Shown here piece after piece: positions 17,308 through 25,978 of a stretch of 57,140 nucleotides of DNA. This stretch comes from an uncultured Clostridia bacterium (lineage in GTDB: Bacteria > Bacillota > Clostridia > Christensenellales > Aristaeellaceae). Numbering within the stretch: the first letter of the stretch is position 1; every line of letters starts with the position of its first letter. The DNA lies in contig CAMNEH010000004.1 in assembly GCA_946536315.1 (NCBI GenBank), forward strand, positions 1 to 57,140, given 5' to 3'. Made by a program: the position numbers and the translations under genes. A model generated the notes under the pieces. That model was not told the origin of the DNA, did not search any database, and worked only from the letters and a program-made list of their open reading frames with translations.

Positions 17308-17344
17308 ACTTAATCCGTCACTTCGTTAAGTGACTTTATTAAGT
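17308..17344 (-). promoter_or_regulatory. Nested palindromic operator of the ABC operon
   Basis: Inner inverted repeat GTCACTT (17317-17323)/AAGTGAC (17328-17334) nested in outer ACTTAAT (17308-17314)/ATTAAGT (17338-17344). It occupies roughly +4 to +40 of the promoter just upstream, an ideal repressor position. ATTAAGT and AAGTGA recur at the ROK promoter. An RNA hairpin role is the alternative. Confidence 0.75.
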
Positions 17345-17354
17345 ATCTGACGAA

Positions 17355-17383
17355 ATCATATCATTGATCGGTTCCGCTGTCAA
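17355..17383 (-). promoter_or_regulatory. Promoter of the Opp-type ABC operon
   Basis: On the minus strand: TTGACA (17383-17378), 17-nt spacer, TATGAT (17360-17355). Expected start near 17348, immediately before the nested operator. Confidence 0.8.
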
Positions 17384-17437
17384 CCCCTTTTTTGAAAAAA
17401 TGGGAAAGATTTATCCGTTTTTGGATCCGCGGCCGGA

Positions 17438-17467
17438 TTGACAAATCGTCCTGGTGTCTTTTATAAT
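17438..17467 (+). promoter_or_regulatory. Promoter of the second sulfatase gene
   Basis: TTGACA (17438-17443), 18-nt spacer, TATAAT (17462-17467), both consensus. Divergent from the ABC promoter, 55 nt away. The nested operator is on the far side, so control of this gene by the same regulator is uncertain. Confidence 0.8.
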
Positions 17468-17527
17468 CCAGACAGCAGTTTCCGCGGTGGATGCTTTCCA
17501 TGGCGGATCGACACAAGGAGGCCCTCC

Positions 17528-19042
17528 ATGCGCGCTGTTGTGGTCATGTTTGATTCCCTGAACCGTCACAAGCTCACGCCCTACGGCTGCGCGGATACGG
17601 TGACGCCCAACTTTGAGCGCCTGGCGCGCCACGCCGTACAGTTCGACACCTGCTACGCCGGAAGTCTGCCGTGTATGCCGGCCCGGCGGGAGCTGCATAC
17701 GGGCCGCTACAGCTTCCTTCACCGCTCCTGGGGACCGGTGGAGCCCTACGACGTATCCGCGCCTGCACTGCTGTGGCAGAACGGGGTGTATACCCACCTG
17801 GTGAGCGACCACTACCACTACTGGCAGGAGGGCGGCGCCACCTACCATACGCAATACACCACCTGGGAAAACGTCCGCGGCCAGGAGGGCGACGCCTGGA
17901 AGGGTGTCGTCTGTCCCATGACGGACGCTGAAAAAAGCCTGAAGGGCGTCACGACGGCTGGGAAATGGCACCGGCACCAGGACCGGATCAACCGACGGTA
18001 CATGGCCGACGAGGCCCTGCATCCCCAGACGCGGACCTTCGACGGCGGCCTTGAGTTTATTGACACCAACCACGATCAGGATCAGTGGATGCTGCAGATC
18101 GAGGCCTTCGATCCGCACGAGCCGTTCTTCGCGCCAGAAAAGTACCACGCGCTGTATCCCGAGGACTATGACGGGGACGACCTCGACTGGCCGGCCTATC
18201 AGAAGGTGACGGAGTCCCCCGAAACCGTCGCCCACGTGCGCCGGCGCTATGCCGCGCTGCTGTCCATGTGCGATCATCACCTGGGCCGCGTGCTGGACGC
18301 CTTCGACCGGTATGACCTGTGGAAGAATACCCTGCTGATCGTCTGCACGGACCACGGCTTCATGCTGGGCGAGCACGACTTCTGGGCCAAGGGCTTTATG
18401 CCCCCGTTTGAGGAGGTCGTGCATACCCCGCTGTTCATCTGGGACCCGCGCTGCGGCCAGGCGGGTCTGCGCAGGCAGTCCCTGGTCCAGACCATCGACA
18501 TCCCGGCCACCCTGCTGTCCTTTTTCGGCGTCGCGCTGCCCGCGGAAATGCAGGGCCATGACCTGCTGCCGGTGATGGCGCGCGACGAGCCGGTGCGCGA
18601 CGGCGCGCTGTTCGGCTGGTTCGGGCGGCAGGTCTGCTATACGGACGGCCGGTATTACTACGTGCACGCGCCGCTGCCGGGCAACGCGCCTTTGTATGAA
18701 TACACGCTCATGCCCACGCACATGGCGCGGTTCTTTACCCCGGGCGAGCTGGGCAGCATGGAACGCCATGACGGCTTCTCCTTTACCCGGGGCCTGCCGC
18801 TGATGCGTTTCCGCGCCGAGGTGCCGGATGTGACCAGGGATCCGGTCAACGGCCGCTCTGCCCTGTATGATTTGCAAACGGATCCCCACCAGCGCTCGCC
18901 GCTGGACGAGCCCGCGCTGATCCAGGCCTGCCAGCAGGCTATGTCCCGCCTGATGCTGGAGAACGACGCCCCGCCTGAACAGTGGCAGCGCCTCGGTCTG
19001 CCGCTGCCCGGGACGGCGGGCACTGAACAATCAGGTGTTTGA
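17528..19042 (+). CDS. Second formylglycine-dependent sulfatase (Cys type)
   Basis: 504 residues from the ATG at 17528, 6 nt after AAGGAGG; a longer frame starting at 17438 would begin inside the promoter. The modification motif is CMPAR at residues 49-53 (CxPxR), so Cys49 should be converted by the maturase at 5.1-6.3 kb. The metal-binding Asp9 and a DHGFMLGEHDFWAKG segment are visible. No signal peptide, so cytosolic. It is only distantly similar to the first sulfatase, implying a different sulfate position or sugar. Transcribed alone, divergent from the ABC operon. Confidence 0.9.
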   Translation: MRAVVVMFDSLNRHKLTPYGCADTVTPNFERLARHAVQFDTCYAGSLPCMPARRELHTGRYSFLHRSWGPVEPYDVSAPALLWQNGVYTHLVSDHYHYWQEGGATYHTQYTTWENVRGQEGDAWKGVVCPMTDAEKSLKGVTTAGKWHRHQDRINRRYMADEALHPQTRTFDGGLEFIDTNHDQDQWMLQIEAFDPHEPFFAPEKYHALYPEDYDGDDLDWPAYQKVTESPETVAHVRRRYAALLSMCDHHLGRVLDAFDRYDLWKNTLLIVCTDHGFMLGEHDFWAKGFMPPFEEVVHTPLFIWDPRCGQAGLRRQSLVQTIDIPATLLSFFGVALPAEMQGHDLLPVMARDEPVRDGALFGWFGRQVCYTDGRYYYVHAPLPGNAPLYEYTLMPTHMARFFTPGELGSMERHDGFSFTRGLPLMRFRAEVPDVTRDPVNGRSALYDLQTDPHQRSPLDEPALIQACQQAMSRLMLENDAPPEQWQRLGLPLPGTAGTEQSGV

Positions 19043-19054
19043 ACACGGACAAAA

Positions 19055-19092
19055 AAAGAGGAACGGCGCATTGACACCGCTCCTCTTTCTGT
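19055..19092. terminator. Bidirectional terminator
   Basis: AAAGAGGA (19055-19062) pairs with TCCTCTTT (19081-19088), extended by CGG/CCG. It is flanked by A-rich and T-rich runs, so it can serve the sulfatase on the plus strand and the nuclease gene on the minus strand. Confidence 0.7.
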
Positions 19093-19184
19093 TGTTTGGT
19101 GGACTGTTGCTTCTGCGACTGAGCGCTGCGCCGGTGTTTTCATCACGGATCGGCCGGAGACAGGACCGTCGCCATCGTGATGAC

Positions 19185-19207
19185 GCTATCACGCTATCAT
19201 GCTATCA
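19185..19207. repeat. Three short direct repeats GCTATCA
   Basis: GCTATCA at 19185, 19193 and 19201, period 8 bp, between the terminator and the stop codon of the nuclease gene. No function apparent. Confidence 0.6.
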
Positions 19208-19238
19208 TCATGCTTTGCGCCTGCGTCAGGGAGGCTGC

Positions 19239-20153
19239 TTACGCGATCTGGAATTCCTTGTACAGCTGCTGGCGGTACTCGCTGTCGGTCGCGGCGCGCT
19301 CGATATCCTGATTCCGGCCCAGCTTGATCAGCTTGCTGATCAGTGCGCCCAGCAGATTCGCGCCTTCCGCGCGGCCTTTTTCCATACCTTTTTCCATGCC
19401 CTCAGCGCGTCCTTCCGCCCGGGCCTCCTCGCGAAGCATGTTCATATTTCTAACTTCATCATACTCTGTAATGCACATACGTTTCACCTCCGCCTTATTC
19501 GAAAGCAAAAACCCTTTGATCGGCGAGTCGTCCGGTAATTCATCGATCGCTGCCGCGGCGCTGTCGTCCGCGCTCATGCCGGCGGATACCTTCTGTCTGA
19601 AATTCTGCACAAATACGGCGTAATCATTCAGCGGACGGCTCATGTCCATCAGCGCGCGGTTCCGGCCGTAGTTGATGTTCAGCATCGTCACGTTCGCCGC
19701 GATATCCGCTTCCGCGCCTTGAGGAAACGCGCTTTGCAGGCGCAGCACCGTCCGGTCCGGCTGCTCCTGCAGACCGTTATAGAAGCAGACCAGTTTTGGC
19801 GCCGGCAGCATCTGCTGACGGCTGCTGTAGAGGTTGATGTGGTTCCGCTCATCCTCCACATACTTGCTGTATACCATGCCGGCATAGATCAGCATGCGGA
19901 TCGGCATGTTGGGGTTGACGGATGCCTGATGCTCATAGAAATTGATCGTGTCCGCGATGAGGAACGACAGGTCGTTCTTCATGCTCATGTAGAGCGCGTC
20001 CTCGATCGTGGTGATCTCCAGCGCGTCGGGATCGGTGTAATGACTCCCGTTGACCGCGTTGTACAGCGACAGCGTCCACACCTTGTTCTCCGGCCGGCCG
20101 AAGATAAATCGAAACAGCCTGTCCTTGCTTGATCGATTGATGACTTCACTCAT
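19239..20153 (-). CDS. Rpn/PD-(D/E)XK nuclease-transposase family protein
   Basis: 304 residues. The N-terminus (KDRLFRFIFGRPENK), the central TINFYEHQASVNPNMPIR block, KLVCFYNG and the low-complexity charged EGRAEGMEKGMEKGRAEG near the C-terminus are characteristic of the Rpn-like/PDDEXK_2 family once called transposase_31. Family members are DNA endonucleases that promote RecA-independent recombination, and they occur as variable multi-copy genes in gut bacteria. No flanking inverted repeats were seen, so there is no evidence that it is part of a mobile unit here. Confidence 0.82.
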   Translation of the reverse strand: MSEVINRSSKDRLFRFIFGRPENKVWTLSLYNAVNGSHYTDPDALEITTIEDALYMSMKNDLSFLIADTINFYEHQASVNPNMPIRMLIYAGMVYSKYVEDERNHINLYSSRQQMLPAPKLVCFYNGLQEQPDRTVLRLQSAFPQGAEADIAANVTMLNINYGRNRALMDMSRPLNDYAVFVQNFRQKVSAGMSADDSAAAAIDELPDDSPIKGFLLSNKAEVKRMCITEYDEVRNMNMLREEARAEGRAEGMEKGMEKGRAEGANLLGALISKLIKLGRNQDIERAATDSEYRQQLYKEFQIA

Positions 20154-20179
20154 GCGGCATCACTCCCCTGCGCAAGGAT

Positions 20180-20208
20180 ATTATACCGCATTTCCGGTGG
20201 AATGACAA
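20180..20208 (-). promoter_or_regulatory. Promoter of the Rpn-like gene
   Basis: Minus strand TTGTCA (20208-20203), 17-nt spacer, TATAAT (20185-20180), 26 nt before the start codon. Confidence 0.75.
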
Positions 20209-20304
20209 GGGAGGGACATTGGGGAACAACGACGATCAACGGACCCGGCGCAGGCCGGCGTCCGCCCATGGATGGGGCAACGCTCAAATTTCCGAATCGA
20301 CAAG

Positions 20305-20328
20305 GGCGGCCAGCTGAAGCTGACCGCC
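20305..20328 (-). terminator. Hairpin downstream of the 686-residue LRR gene
   Basis: GGCGGCCAGC (20305-20314) with GCTGACCGCC (20319-20328), TGAA loop and one C-A mismatch. It resembles the terminator of the LRR gene at 3995-4016. A GCATAAT/ATTATGC palindrome lies just upstream in the transcript (20345-20359). T-run weak. Confidence 0.45.
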
Positions 20329-20383
20329 GGAGTTCTCAATTCTGCATAATGATTATGCCGACTCGTATATAAGGAAATCGTAA

Positions 20384-22444
20384 TTATTTCATTAGGCCAA
20401 GATTGCTGCCTTTGACAAACGCACGAACCTTTCCCAAAGAAGGAGACTGGTATTCGATCAGGGCCCAGCGGTGCTTGTCGCTGGCCCAGGCCAGGAAGGT
20501 CACCGGTGTGCCCGGGGAGAGATTCTCCAGCGGCCTCATGTTGATAACCGGATCGTCCGTGACGACACTCTCCTCCGTGATCCTCGTCTCGATCCAGGCG
20601 TAGCTTAGCGGCCGGACCTGGCTGGAATCCAGCTTCGCCGGCAGGGTATAATCCCGGATATAGCCGATACGGTAGTCGCCGTTGCCCAGCTGATACCCGA
20701 TCAGCAGCCATTCGCCGTCCTTACCATAGATCCGCGCACTTCCTCCACTGTTATATATTCCGTTATTTCTACGGTAGTAGTCTGTGCCCGGACCGGTATA
20801 TACATCATTGCTTGCTTGGAACGTTCCGGTCTGGTAAGCAGGGAGTTCCTGGTTTTTATCGTATGTCGGAGGCGTTGTTGATGCTGAAGGAGTATCTTGG
20901 GATACGCTGCTTTGCGTGGACGTTACAGCGTTTAATGTGGGCGTGGGCGTTTGACCCACATCGAAGCTGTCAGCGCCGGAGAAAATGTCTTGGGAGGAAT
21001 CAGTCTGTAAAAAAACATCACCTAAAAGCCAACTTGTATCTTCTTCCTCCCCATTGATTACATAGGCATAGCCGCAGGTACGCGCCCAGACTTCACCGTA
21101 GCTGCCAGCTTCAACGGTCACAACGAAGGTGTCCGCGCAGCCGTCGAACACAGCATTGCCAATCATGGTGACGGAGGCGGGAACATAAATGTCCGCCAGG
21201 CTCTTGCATCCCTTGAACACTTCATTACCTATCGTCTGCAAGCCTTCAGAAAGCTTTACTACACTCAGATCCTTACAGTCGCTAAACGCATTATCGTCGA
21301 TATACGTCACTGACGGGCCAACGGTCAGATCAGTGATATACGTGTTGCTGAAGGCTAACTTCGGAATGGACTGTAGCTGATTGTTGGTCAAATTTGCATA
21401 CGCATGGTATCCTTTTGTATTGTTTCCCCATTGTCCTACCTTTACGCTGTGCAAAGCGCCTTCCCCAAGTGATGACAGAGAAGACAAATCCTCTTCGTCT
21501 AATCTTAGTTCTACTGAATATTGATTTTTTTTGAAAGCATGGGCACCGATCGATACTGCGCCATTTAATTGTAGATAATTGGTTGAAAGCCAACAATTGT
21601 AAAATGCATAATCATCGATTTCATAAGGCGTATTGCTGAGTACCCTGTCAAATACCGTCAGTTTGCTTTCCTCAAACGCATGCTTACCGATTCTTGATAA
21701 CGAAAGAGATGTTGTAAATTCAACTTTTGTTTTATAAAACGCGTAATCGTCAATGATCGAAGTGTTCGCCACGTTTATGTACACGTATCCACCTATCACT
21801 CCTGCAAACGCATATTTTCCGATAACCATGATTGTATCGGGTAGTGTATACGGGTTTTTACGCTGATAGTCTTTGAAGCTTCTTCCGTAGAAAGCATAAT
21901 CCCCAATACTCACAATTCCATTCGGAATCTCTGATATTTCCTTATTCTCCGGCCAGGCGATCAACGTTCTTGTCTGTTTGTTATATAGCGCATTTTCTAA
22001 TGTAGCAAACACCTGATGCTCTTTGGGTACATTGAACCGACTGACAGTGCACTGCGCAAAAGCACCGCCGCCAATTTCGACCGTATTCAGTGGGATATTG
22101 ATGTACGTGATAGCAACACCCCGGAATGCCTGCTCACCGATGGATACGATACTGTCGGGCAGGGTGATTTTGACTGCTTGACTCTCAGCTTTCTGATTTC
22201 TGTTTTCTACAGTATTATTATCTTTTACCGCAAACGCCCGTTCGCCGATGGCCGTGACGATATGCCCTCCCAGCATCTCCGGAATATAAATGTCTCCCCG
22301 ATTACGCGCCCAATCAAATTTGGTGATGGTGGCTGTATTGTCCCGATTGACCTGATAAGTGTAAAGCCCTTCCGTTTCAGCGTACGCGCCTGTGCACGCC
22401 AAACACAAAAGCATCGCTAAACACAATATACTTGCTTTTTTCAT
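20384..22444 (-). CDS. Secreted LRR protein with C-terminal SH3-like domain
   Basis: 686 residues. Signal peptide of about 22 residues ending TGAYA/E. An N-terminal strand motif YTYQVNRDNTATITKFDW is shared with its neighbour at 22476-23963. Irregular LRR_5 (BspA-like) repeats follow to about residue 460, then a Pro/Ser/Thr-rich linker. The last 150 residues contain a bacterial SH3-like segment (VYTGPGTDYYRRNNGIYNSG) and a second WALIEYQ block. SH3b domains often bind cell wall, which could anchor the protein. Probably cotranscribed with the two genes upstream (31-nt gap). The DNA is AT-richer than the surrounding metabolic genes. Confidence 0.88.
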   Translation of the reverse strand: MKKASILCLAMLLCLACTGAYAETEGLYTYQVNRDNTATITKFDWARNRGDIYIPEMLGGHIVTAIGERAFAVKDNNTVENRNQKAESQAVKITLPDSIVSIGEQAFRGVAITYINIPLNTVEIGGGAFAQCTVSRFNVPKEHQVFATLENALYNKQTRTLIAWPENKEISEIPNGIVSIGDYAFYGRSFKDYQRKNPYTLPDTIMVIGKYAFAGVIGGYVYINVANTSIIDDYAFYKTKVEFTTSLSLSRIGKHAFEESKLTVFDRVLSNTPYEIDDYAFYNCWLSTNYLQLNGAVSIGAHAFKKNQYSVELRLDEEDLSSLSSLGEGALHSVKVGQWGNNTKGYHAYANLTNNQLQSIPKLAFSNTYITDLTVGPSVTYIDDNAFSDCKDLSVVKLSEGLQTIGNEVFKGCKSLADIYVPASVTMIGNAVFDGCADTFVVTVEAGSYGEVWARTCGYAYVINGEEEDTSWLLGDVFLQTDSSQDIFSGADSFDVGQTPTPTLNAVTSTQSSVSQDTPSASTTPPTYDKNQELPAYQTGTFQASNDVYTGPGTDYYRRNNGIYNSGGSARIYGKDGEWLLIGYQLGNGDYRIGYIRDYTLPAKLDSSQVRPLSYAWIETRITEESVVTDDPVINMRPLENLSPGTPVTFLAWASDKHRWALIEYQSPSLGKVRAFVKGSNLGLMK

Positions 22445-22475
22445 GAGACGTAACCTCCATTTTCATGATCAGAAA

Positions 22476-23963
22476 TCACCAGTCGAGCCAGCTTGTATCA
22501 TCCTGCTTTCCGTTGACGACATAAGAATATCCGCTGATTCGAGCCCATACTTCGCCGTATGATCCGGCTTCTACAGTGATGACCAGACTGTCCGCGCAGC
22601 CCGTGAAAACATCCTGGCCAATCAAGGTCACTGAAGCAGGAATGCTGATGGCGTTCAGCTTCTTGCAGCCATAAAATGCCCGATCCTGGATGGTTGTTAA
22701 GCCAGACGGCAACTGAACGTCGCTCAGTTCCGCGCAGTAAGCGAAGGCAGTTTCGGATATGGTTGTCACTGTATCGGCAAGAACCACATCCGTAATACCT
22801 GTATTGCTGAAAGCCCCTTTCGATATCGTGGATAAGCTGGTATTGGTTAAATGGGCATACGCGTGGTATCCGGTATTGTTATTGCCGTACATGGCGATCG
22901 GTGAGCTATAAAAAGCGTGCTCCCCGATGAACGTGACCTGAGACAAGTCTTCTGCATCCAGCCGAATCACCGGTCTTTCGTTGATTTGAATCTGCTTTGT
23001 CGTTTCGTCAATCACGGTCACCCTATGGCTGCACTCAGCGAAGGCATAATGGCCAAGAAACGTAGCATTGATCAACCGTAATTCGTCATCTTTGTTCGGA
23101 TCATAATCTTTTGAATTGCAAATATACTCATCGTAACAGCACTTATAGAAAGCATTATCGCCGATGGTATAGGGCGTCGCGCTGATGTCATGCCAGATTT
23201 GCCGCCCATCTGCACTTTCATAATACAAATGTGCCTCTTCAAATGCATGCGCGCCGATACTGGACAGGGACATCTTCTCCGTGATCCTGACATTGGCTTT
23301 GTAAAACGCATAATCATCGATCTGGCTGGCATGGTTGATGTTGATGTTCGCTGCCGTTTCACCGCCGGAAATATTGGCAAACGCGTACTTCCCGATATAC
23401 TGAAGCGAGTCGGGCAGTTTATAGGTGCCGGTAAACTGGCGCCCGTAGAACACATAATCACCGATCCCGACAATTTTGTCCGGAATAGCGGCTATTTCCT
23501 TGTTCTCAGGCCAGGCAAGCAAAGTCTTGGTTTTCTTGCTGTAAAGCGCGTTGTCAATGGTTGCAAAAGCTGGATGGGTATTTTCTACACTGAAGCCCCT
23601 GACCGTGCACTCGGCAAACGCGCCGCCGCCAATTTCAGTGGTGAGCATCGGAATATTGATATACGTGATGTTTACGCCGCGAAAAGCTTCGGCACCGATC
23701 GACCGGGTCATTTCCGGAAGCGTGATTTTGACCGGCGTGTTTCCCCTGGTCGCAAACGCATGATCGCCGATCGCTGTTACAATCCGGTTTCCCAGCATCT
23801 CGGGAATGTAGATATCGCCATAGTTTTCATGCCAATCATATCCGGTAATCGTAACCGTATTATCCGGATTGATCTGGTATGTGTAAGGACCGTCTTTTTC
23901 CGCTGTAGCATGAGCACAGATCATGCAGAACAGCACCAGAATACACAGTACAAGTCTTTTCAT
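22476..23963 (-). CDS. Secreted BspA-like LRR protein
   Basis: 495 residues. Signal peptide of about 21 residues (ICAHATA/E). It shares the YTYQINPDNTVTITGYDW start and the terminal GCADSLVITVEAGSYGEVWA cap with the 686-residue paralogue, but stops at DDTSWLDW without the linker and SH3 region. LRR_5 repeats fill the body. The pair looks like a tandem duplication with later domain gain or loss. Function is presumably surface or extracellular binding; ligand unknown. Confidence 0.88.
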   Translation of the reverse strand: MKRLVLCILVLFCMICAHATAEKDGPYTYQINPDNTVTITGYDWHENYGDIYIPEMLGNRIVTAIGDHAFATRGNTPVKITLPEMTRSIGAEAFRGVNITYINIPMLTTEIGGGAFAECTVRGFSVENTHPAFATIDNALYSKKTKTLLAWPENKEIAAIPDKIVGIGDYVFYGRQFTGTYKLPDSLQYIGKYAFANISGGETAANININHASQIDDYAFYKANVRITEKMSLSSIGAHAFEEAHLYYESADGRQIWHDISATPYTIGDNAFYKCCYDEYICNSKDYDPNKDDELRLINATFLGHYAFAECSHRVTVIDETTKQIQINERPVIRLDAEDLSQVTFIGEHAFYSSPIAMYGNNNTGYHAYAHLTNTSLSTISKGAFSNTGITDVVLADTVTTISETAFAYCAELSDVQLPSGLTTIQDRAFYGCKKLNAISIPASVTLIGQDVFTGCADSLVITVEAGSYGEVWARISGYSYVVNGKQDDTSWLDW

Positions 23964-24025
23964 ACATATGCCTCCTCTTTGCTTGTCGAAGTGGTTAATG
24001 TTCCACTTTTATTACACAGAGCCTA

Positions 24026-24724
24026 TTACAGAATATCGTTCAGGTTGGTCTGATCTTCTTTTGTGTCCGCAATGTTCTCATATTGGAGGACAGCATCATA
24101 GTTATAAATATCAACATTCTCAGCGCCTTTGGTCATTTCACGGTAATACAGGATATTGATAACAATGTCCTGATTCCCGCTTTTGGCCCTGTACTGATTG
24201 TATCCAACGATATCCTTCCCACTGGCATCGTCACCAAAGTAGGTTTTATAGTTAAACTTCTCTCCCAGTCCATCATAAACAGGTTTTCCGTCCTGCATAC
24301 CGCCGATTTTTTCATACTTTTTTTCAAGCACTGAATTGAGGCTGTCAAAAGCTGCAACATAAACATCATGTAGCGAGGTGACGGGTTTGCCGAAGGTCTT
24401 CATGTAGTAGTCCGCGCCGAAATGCTTGTGCCAGGAATACCGAATGCAATAAACCCTGTCGTAAACCAGATCATACGTCAGGTTCCCACCCTCTAAGCCG
24501 GCCAGGCTTACATTTGTATACATGATGTAGTCCCTGTGAGGTATAATGGTCTCGCTGTATGAATACAGATTGGATTTGTTCGCCTGTTCAATGGCAAGGA
24601 CACTTGCGGCGTCCATGCCAAACCTGATGCCATTTCTGACTGAAAACTCCTCTTCTGCCAGTACATGACTGGCAATGGATATGATCACAGTGAATACGAG
24701 CAGCAAAGAAACGAGCTTTTTCAT
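24026..24724 (-). CDS. Secreted protein of unknown function
   Basis: 232 residues with a clear signal peptide (hydrophobic core, SHVLA/E). The mature part has no motif I recognise; it starts FSVRNGIRFGMDAASVLAIE and is rich in Tyr. It is the first gene of a probable three-gene secreted-protein operon, 62 nt upstream of the first LRR gene and divergent from the XRE regulator. Confidence 0.75.
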   Translation of the reverse strand: MKKLVSLLLVFTVIISIASHVLAEEEFSVRNGIRFGMDAASVLAIEQANKSNLYSYSETIIPHRDYIMYTNVSLAGLEGGNLTYDLVYDRVYCIRYSWHKHFGADYYMKTFGKPVTSLHDVYVAAFDSLNSVLEKKYEKIGGMQDGKPVYDGLGEKFNYKTYFGDDASGKDIVGYNQYRAKSGNQDIVINILYYREMTKGAENVDIYNYDAVLQYENIADTKEDQTNLNDIL

Positions 24725-24826
24725 GATGAATACTCCTTCATTTTTTTGCCTGCAGTAAACCTTGAGCTCCTTTTAATTGCTTGAACCACAATCAATCACA
24801 GAATCAAAAGTAGAATCTGACTCGGT

Positions 24827-24855
24827 ATTTTAACACATTGGGATTAATTTGTCTA
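24827..24855 (-). promoter_or_regulatory. Promoter of the secreted-protein operon
   Basis: Minus strand TAGACA (24855-24850), 17-nt spacer, TAAAAT (24832-24827). Its -35 box lies 4 nt from the -35 of the divergent XRE promoter. Confidence 0.6.
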
Positions 24856-24859
24856 TATT

Positions 24860-24897
24860 TTGACTGAAATATCGATTTTCCCTCTATCATCGTGATA
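24860..24897 (+). promoter_or_regulatory. XRE gene promoter with palindromic operator
   Basis: TTGACT (24860-24865), 19-nt spacer, TATCAT (24885-24890). The -10 box is embedded in a TATCA-TCG-TGATA palindrome (24885-24897), a likely autoregulatory operator for the HTH protein encoded 26 nt downstream. Confidence 0.55.
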
Positions 24898-24922
24898 TAG
24901 ATGCTTGAAGGAGGCACGAGGG

Positions 24923-25246
24923 GTGATCGTGGAACGCTTGTGGCGTTTAAGGAAGGACGCTGAACTGACGCAGGATGAGTTGGCGGCGATACTGAATATC
25001 AACAAGCACTCCATCTCCTCGTATGAGCGCGACAAGAGCGAGCCGCCGGACGCAATCAAAATCGCGATCGCGAGGCATTTCAACGTATCGATCGATTACC
25101 TGCTCGGGCTGACGGAGAACCCGGCGCCCATTGCGCAGCAGGATCGATTCGTCCGACTGCCCGAAGGCTTTCCAGAAGCTGGCATCAACGACCTGCGGAA
25201 CTATATCGGCTATATCATATACAAAAACGGGAAACAAAAACGGTAG
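24923..25246 (+). CDS. XRE-family HTH transcriptional regulator
   Basis: 107 residues from a GTG at 24923, placed 8 nt after AAGGAGG (24908-24914); an upstream TTG frame would overlap that ribosome site. Residues 4-60 form a Cro/C1-type helix-turn-helix (LRKDAELTQDELAAILNI...SISSYERDKSEPP), ending YLLGLTE as is common in this family. Short C-terminal tail. It is divergent from the secreted LRR operon and probably controls it and itself. Confidence 0.85.
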   Translation: MIVERLWRLRKDAELTQDELAAILNINKHSISSYERDKSEPPDAIKIAIARHFNVSIDYLLGLTENPAPIAQQDRFVRLPEGFPEAGINDLRNYIGYIIYKNGKQKR

Positions 25247-25492
25247 GCCCAGAGGGTACACCTTTTGCGGTATGCTGGTCCCGCTTTTTTCGTTAGCCGA
25301 CCATTGTGACGCCCAACGGCATTCCTTCAGAAAAGCTTGACTTCGCCGCGCGTTCAGCATAGTATATCGTTGATCGCGCCGGGAATGGCCGTGACGGGGG
25401 AAAAATGATCCCTGCTACGCGCTTCTCATCACGCCACCGCAGGGGCGGCGCAGTATCAGGGCGGGCGGAACGATTTCAGGAGGTCGAAGGAC

Positions 25493-25909
25493 ATGATGGA
25501 CATTGATGAGCTTTTGCAGACGCCGTACTGGATTATCGACATCCTGCCCGTGCAGGTGCCGGAGAACAGCCCGGGGCAATACTTTGTCATCGAAAAGTAC
25601 TACCGGGAGCCGGGCAGGATGGCTGACATCAAGCGCAAGCATGTCAATGTGATCCTGAAGCTGAACTGCTATATGGCGATTTCGCTGGATGACACGGGGG
25701 AGATCAACGACCGGCCGGAGCGGATCGAGCAGGCCATGAGAAGCCGGTATGTCAATATCAGGGTCGGGGACGCGCTGATCATCTCCGAACCGGAGGATAC
25801 CCATATGACGGTTTTCAATGCGGACGACGGGCTGATGGACCTGGTCCGGGCGCTGGCCACGGCGGAGGGAATGTTCGTCTGGCAGCCGCCGCAGCCGGGA
25901 AATGCGTGA
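25493..25909 (+). CDS. Conserved-looking protein of unknown function
   Basis: 138 residues, soluble. AGGAGG (25478-25483) precedes the ATG by 9 nt. It begins with acidic DIDELLQTPYWIIDILP; I believe similar proteins occur in other Clostridia but know no function. No membrane segment and no catalytic motif. The 246-nt gap before it holds only a weak GCGG/CCGC hairpin with a T-run at about 25269-25300. Confidence 0.65.
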   Translation: MMDIDELLQTPYWIIDILPVQVPENSPGQYFVIEKYYREPGRMADIKRKHVNVILKLNCYMAISLDDTGEINDRPERIEQAMRSRYVNIRVGDALIISEPEDTHMTVFNADDGLMDLVRALATAEGMFVWQPPQPGNA

Positions 25910-25978
25910 GGCCGATCACTCGTAGCTGATGAACAGCCCGAAATACATTTCAAGTACATTCAGCACCGGTCAAAGCGG

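Noticed and set aside
19239-20153. Insertion sequence around the Rpn-like gene
   Set aside because: No terminal inverted repeats or target duplications were found; the gene has its own promoter and shares a terminator with a neighbour.
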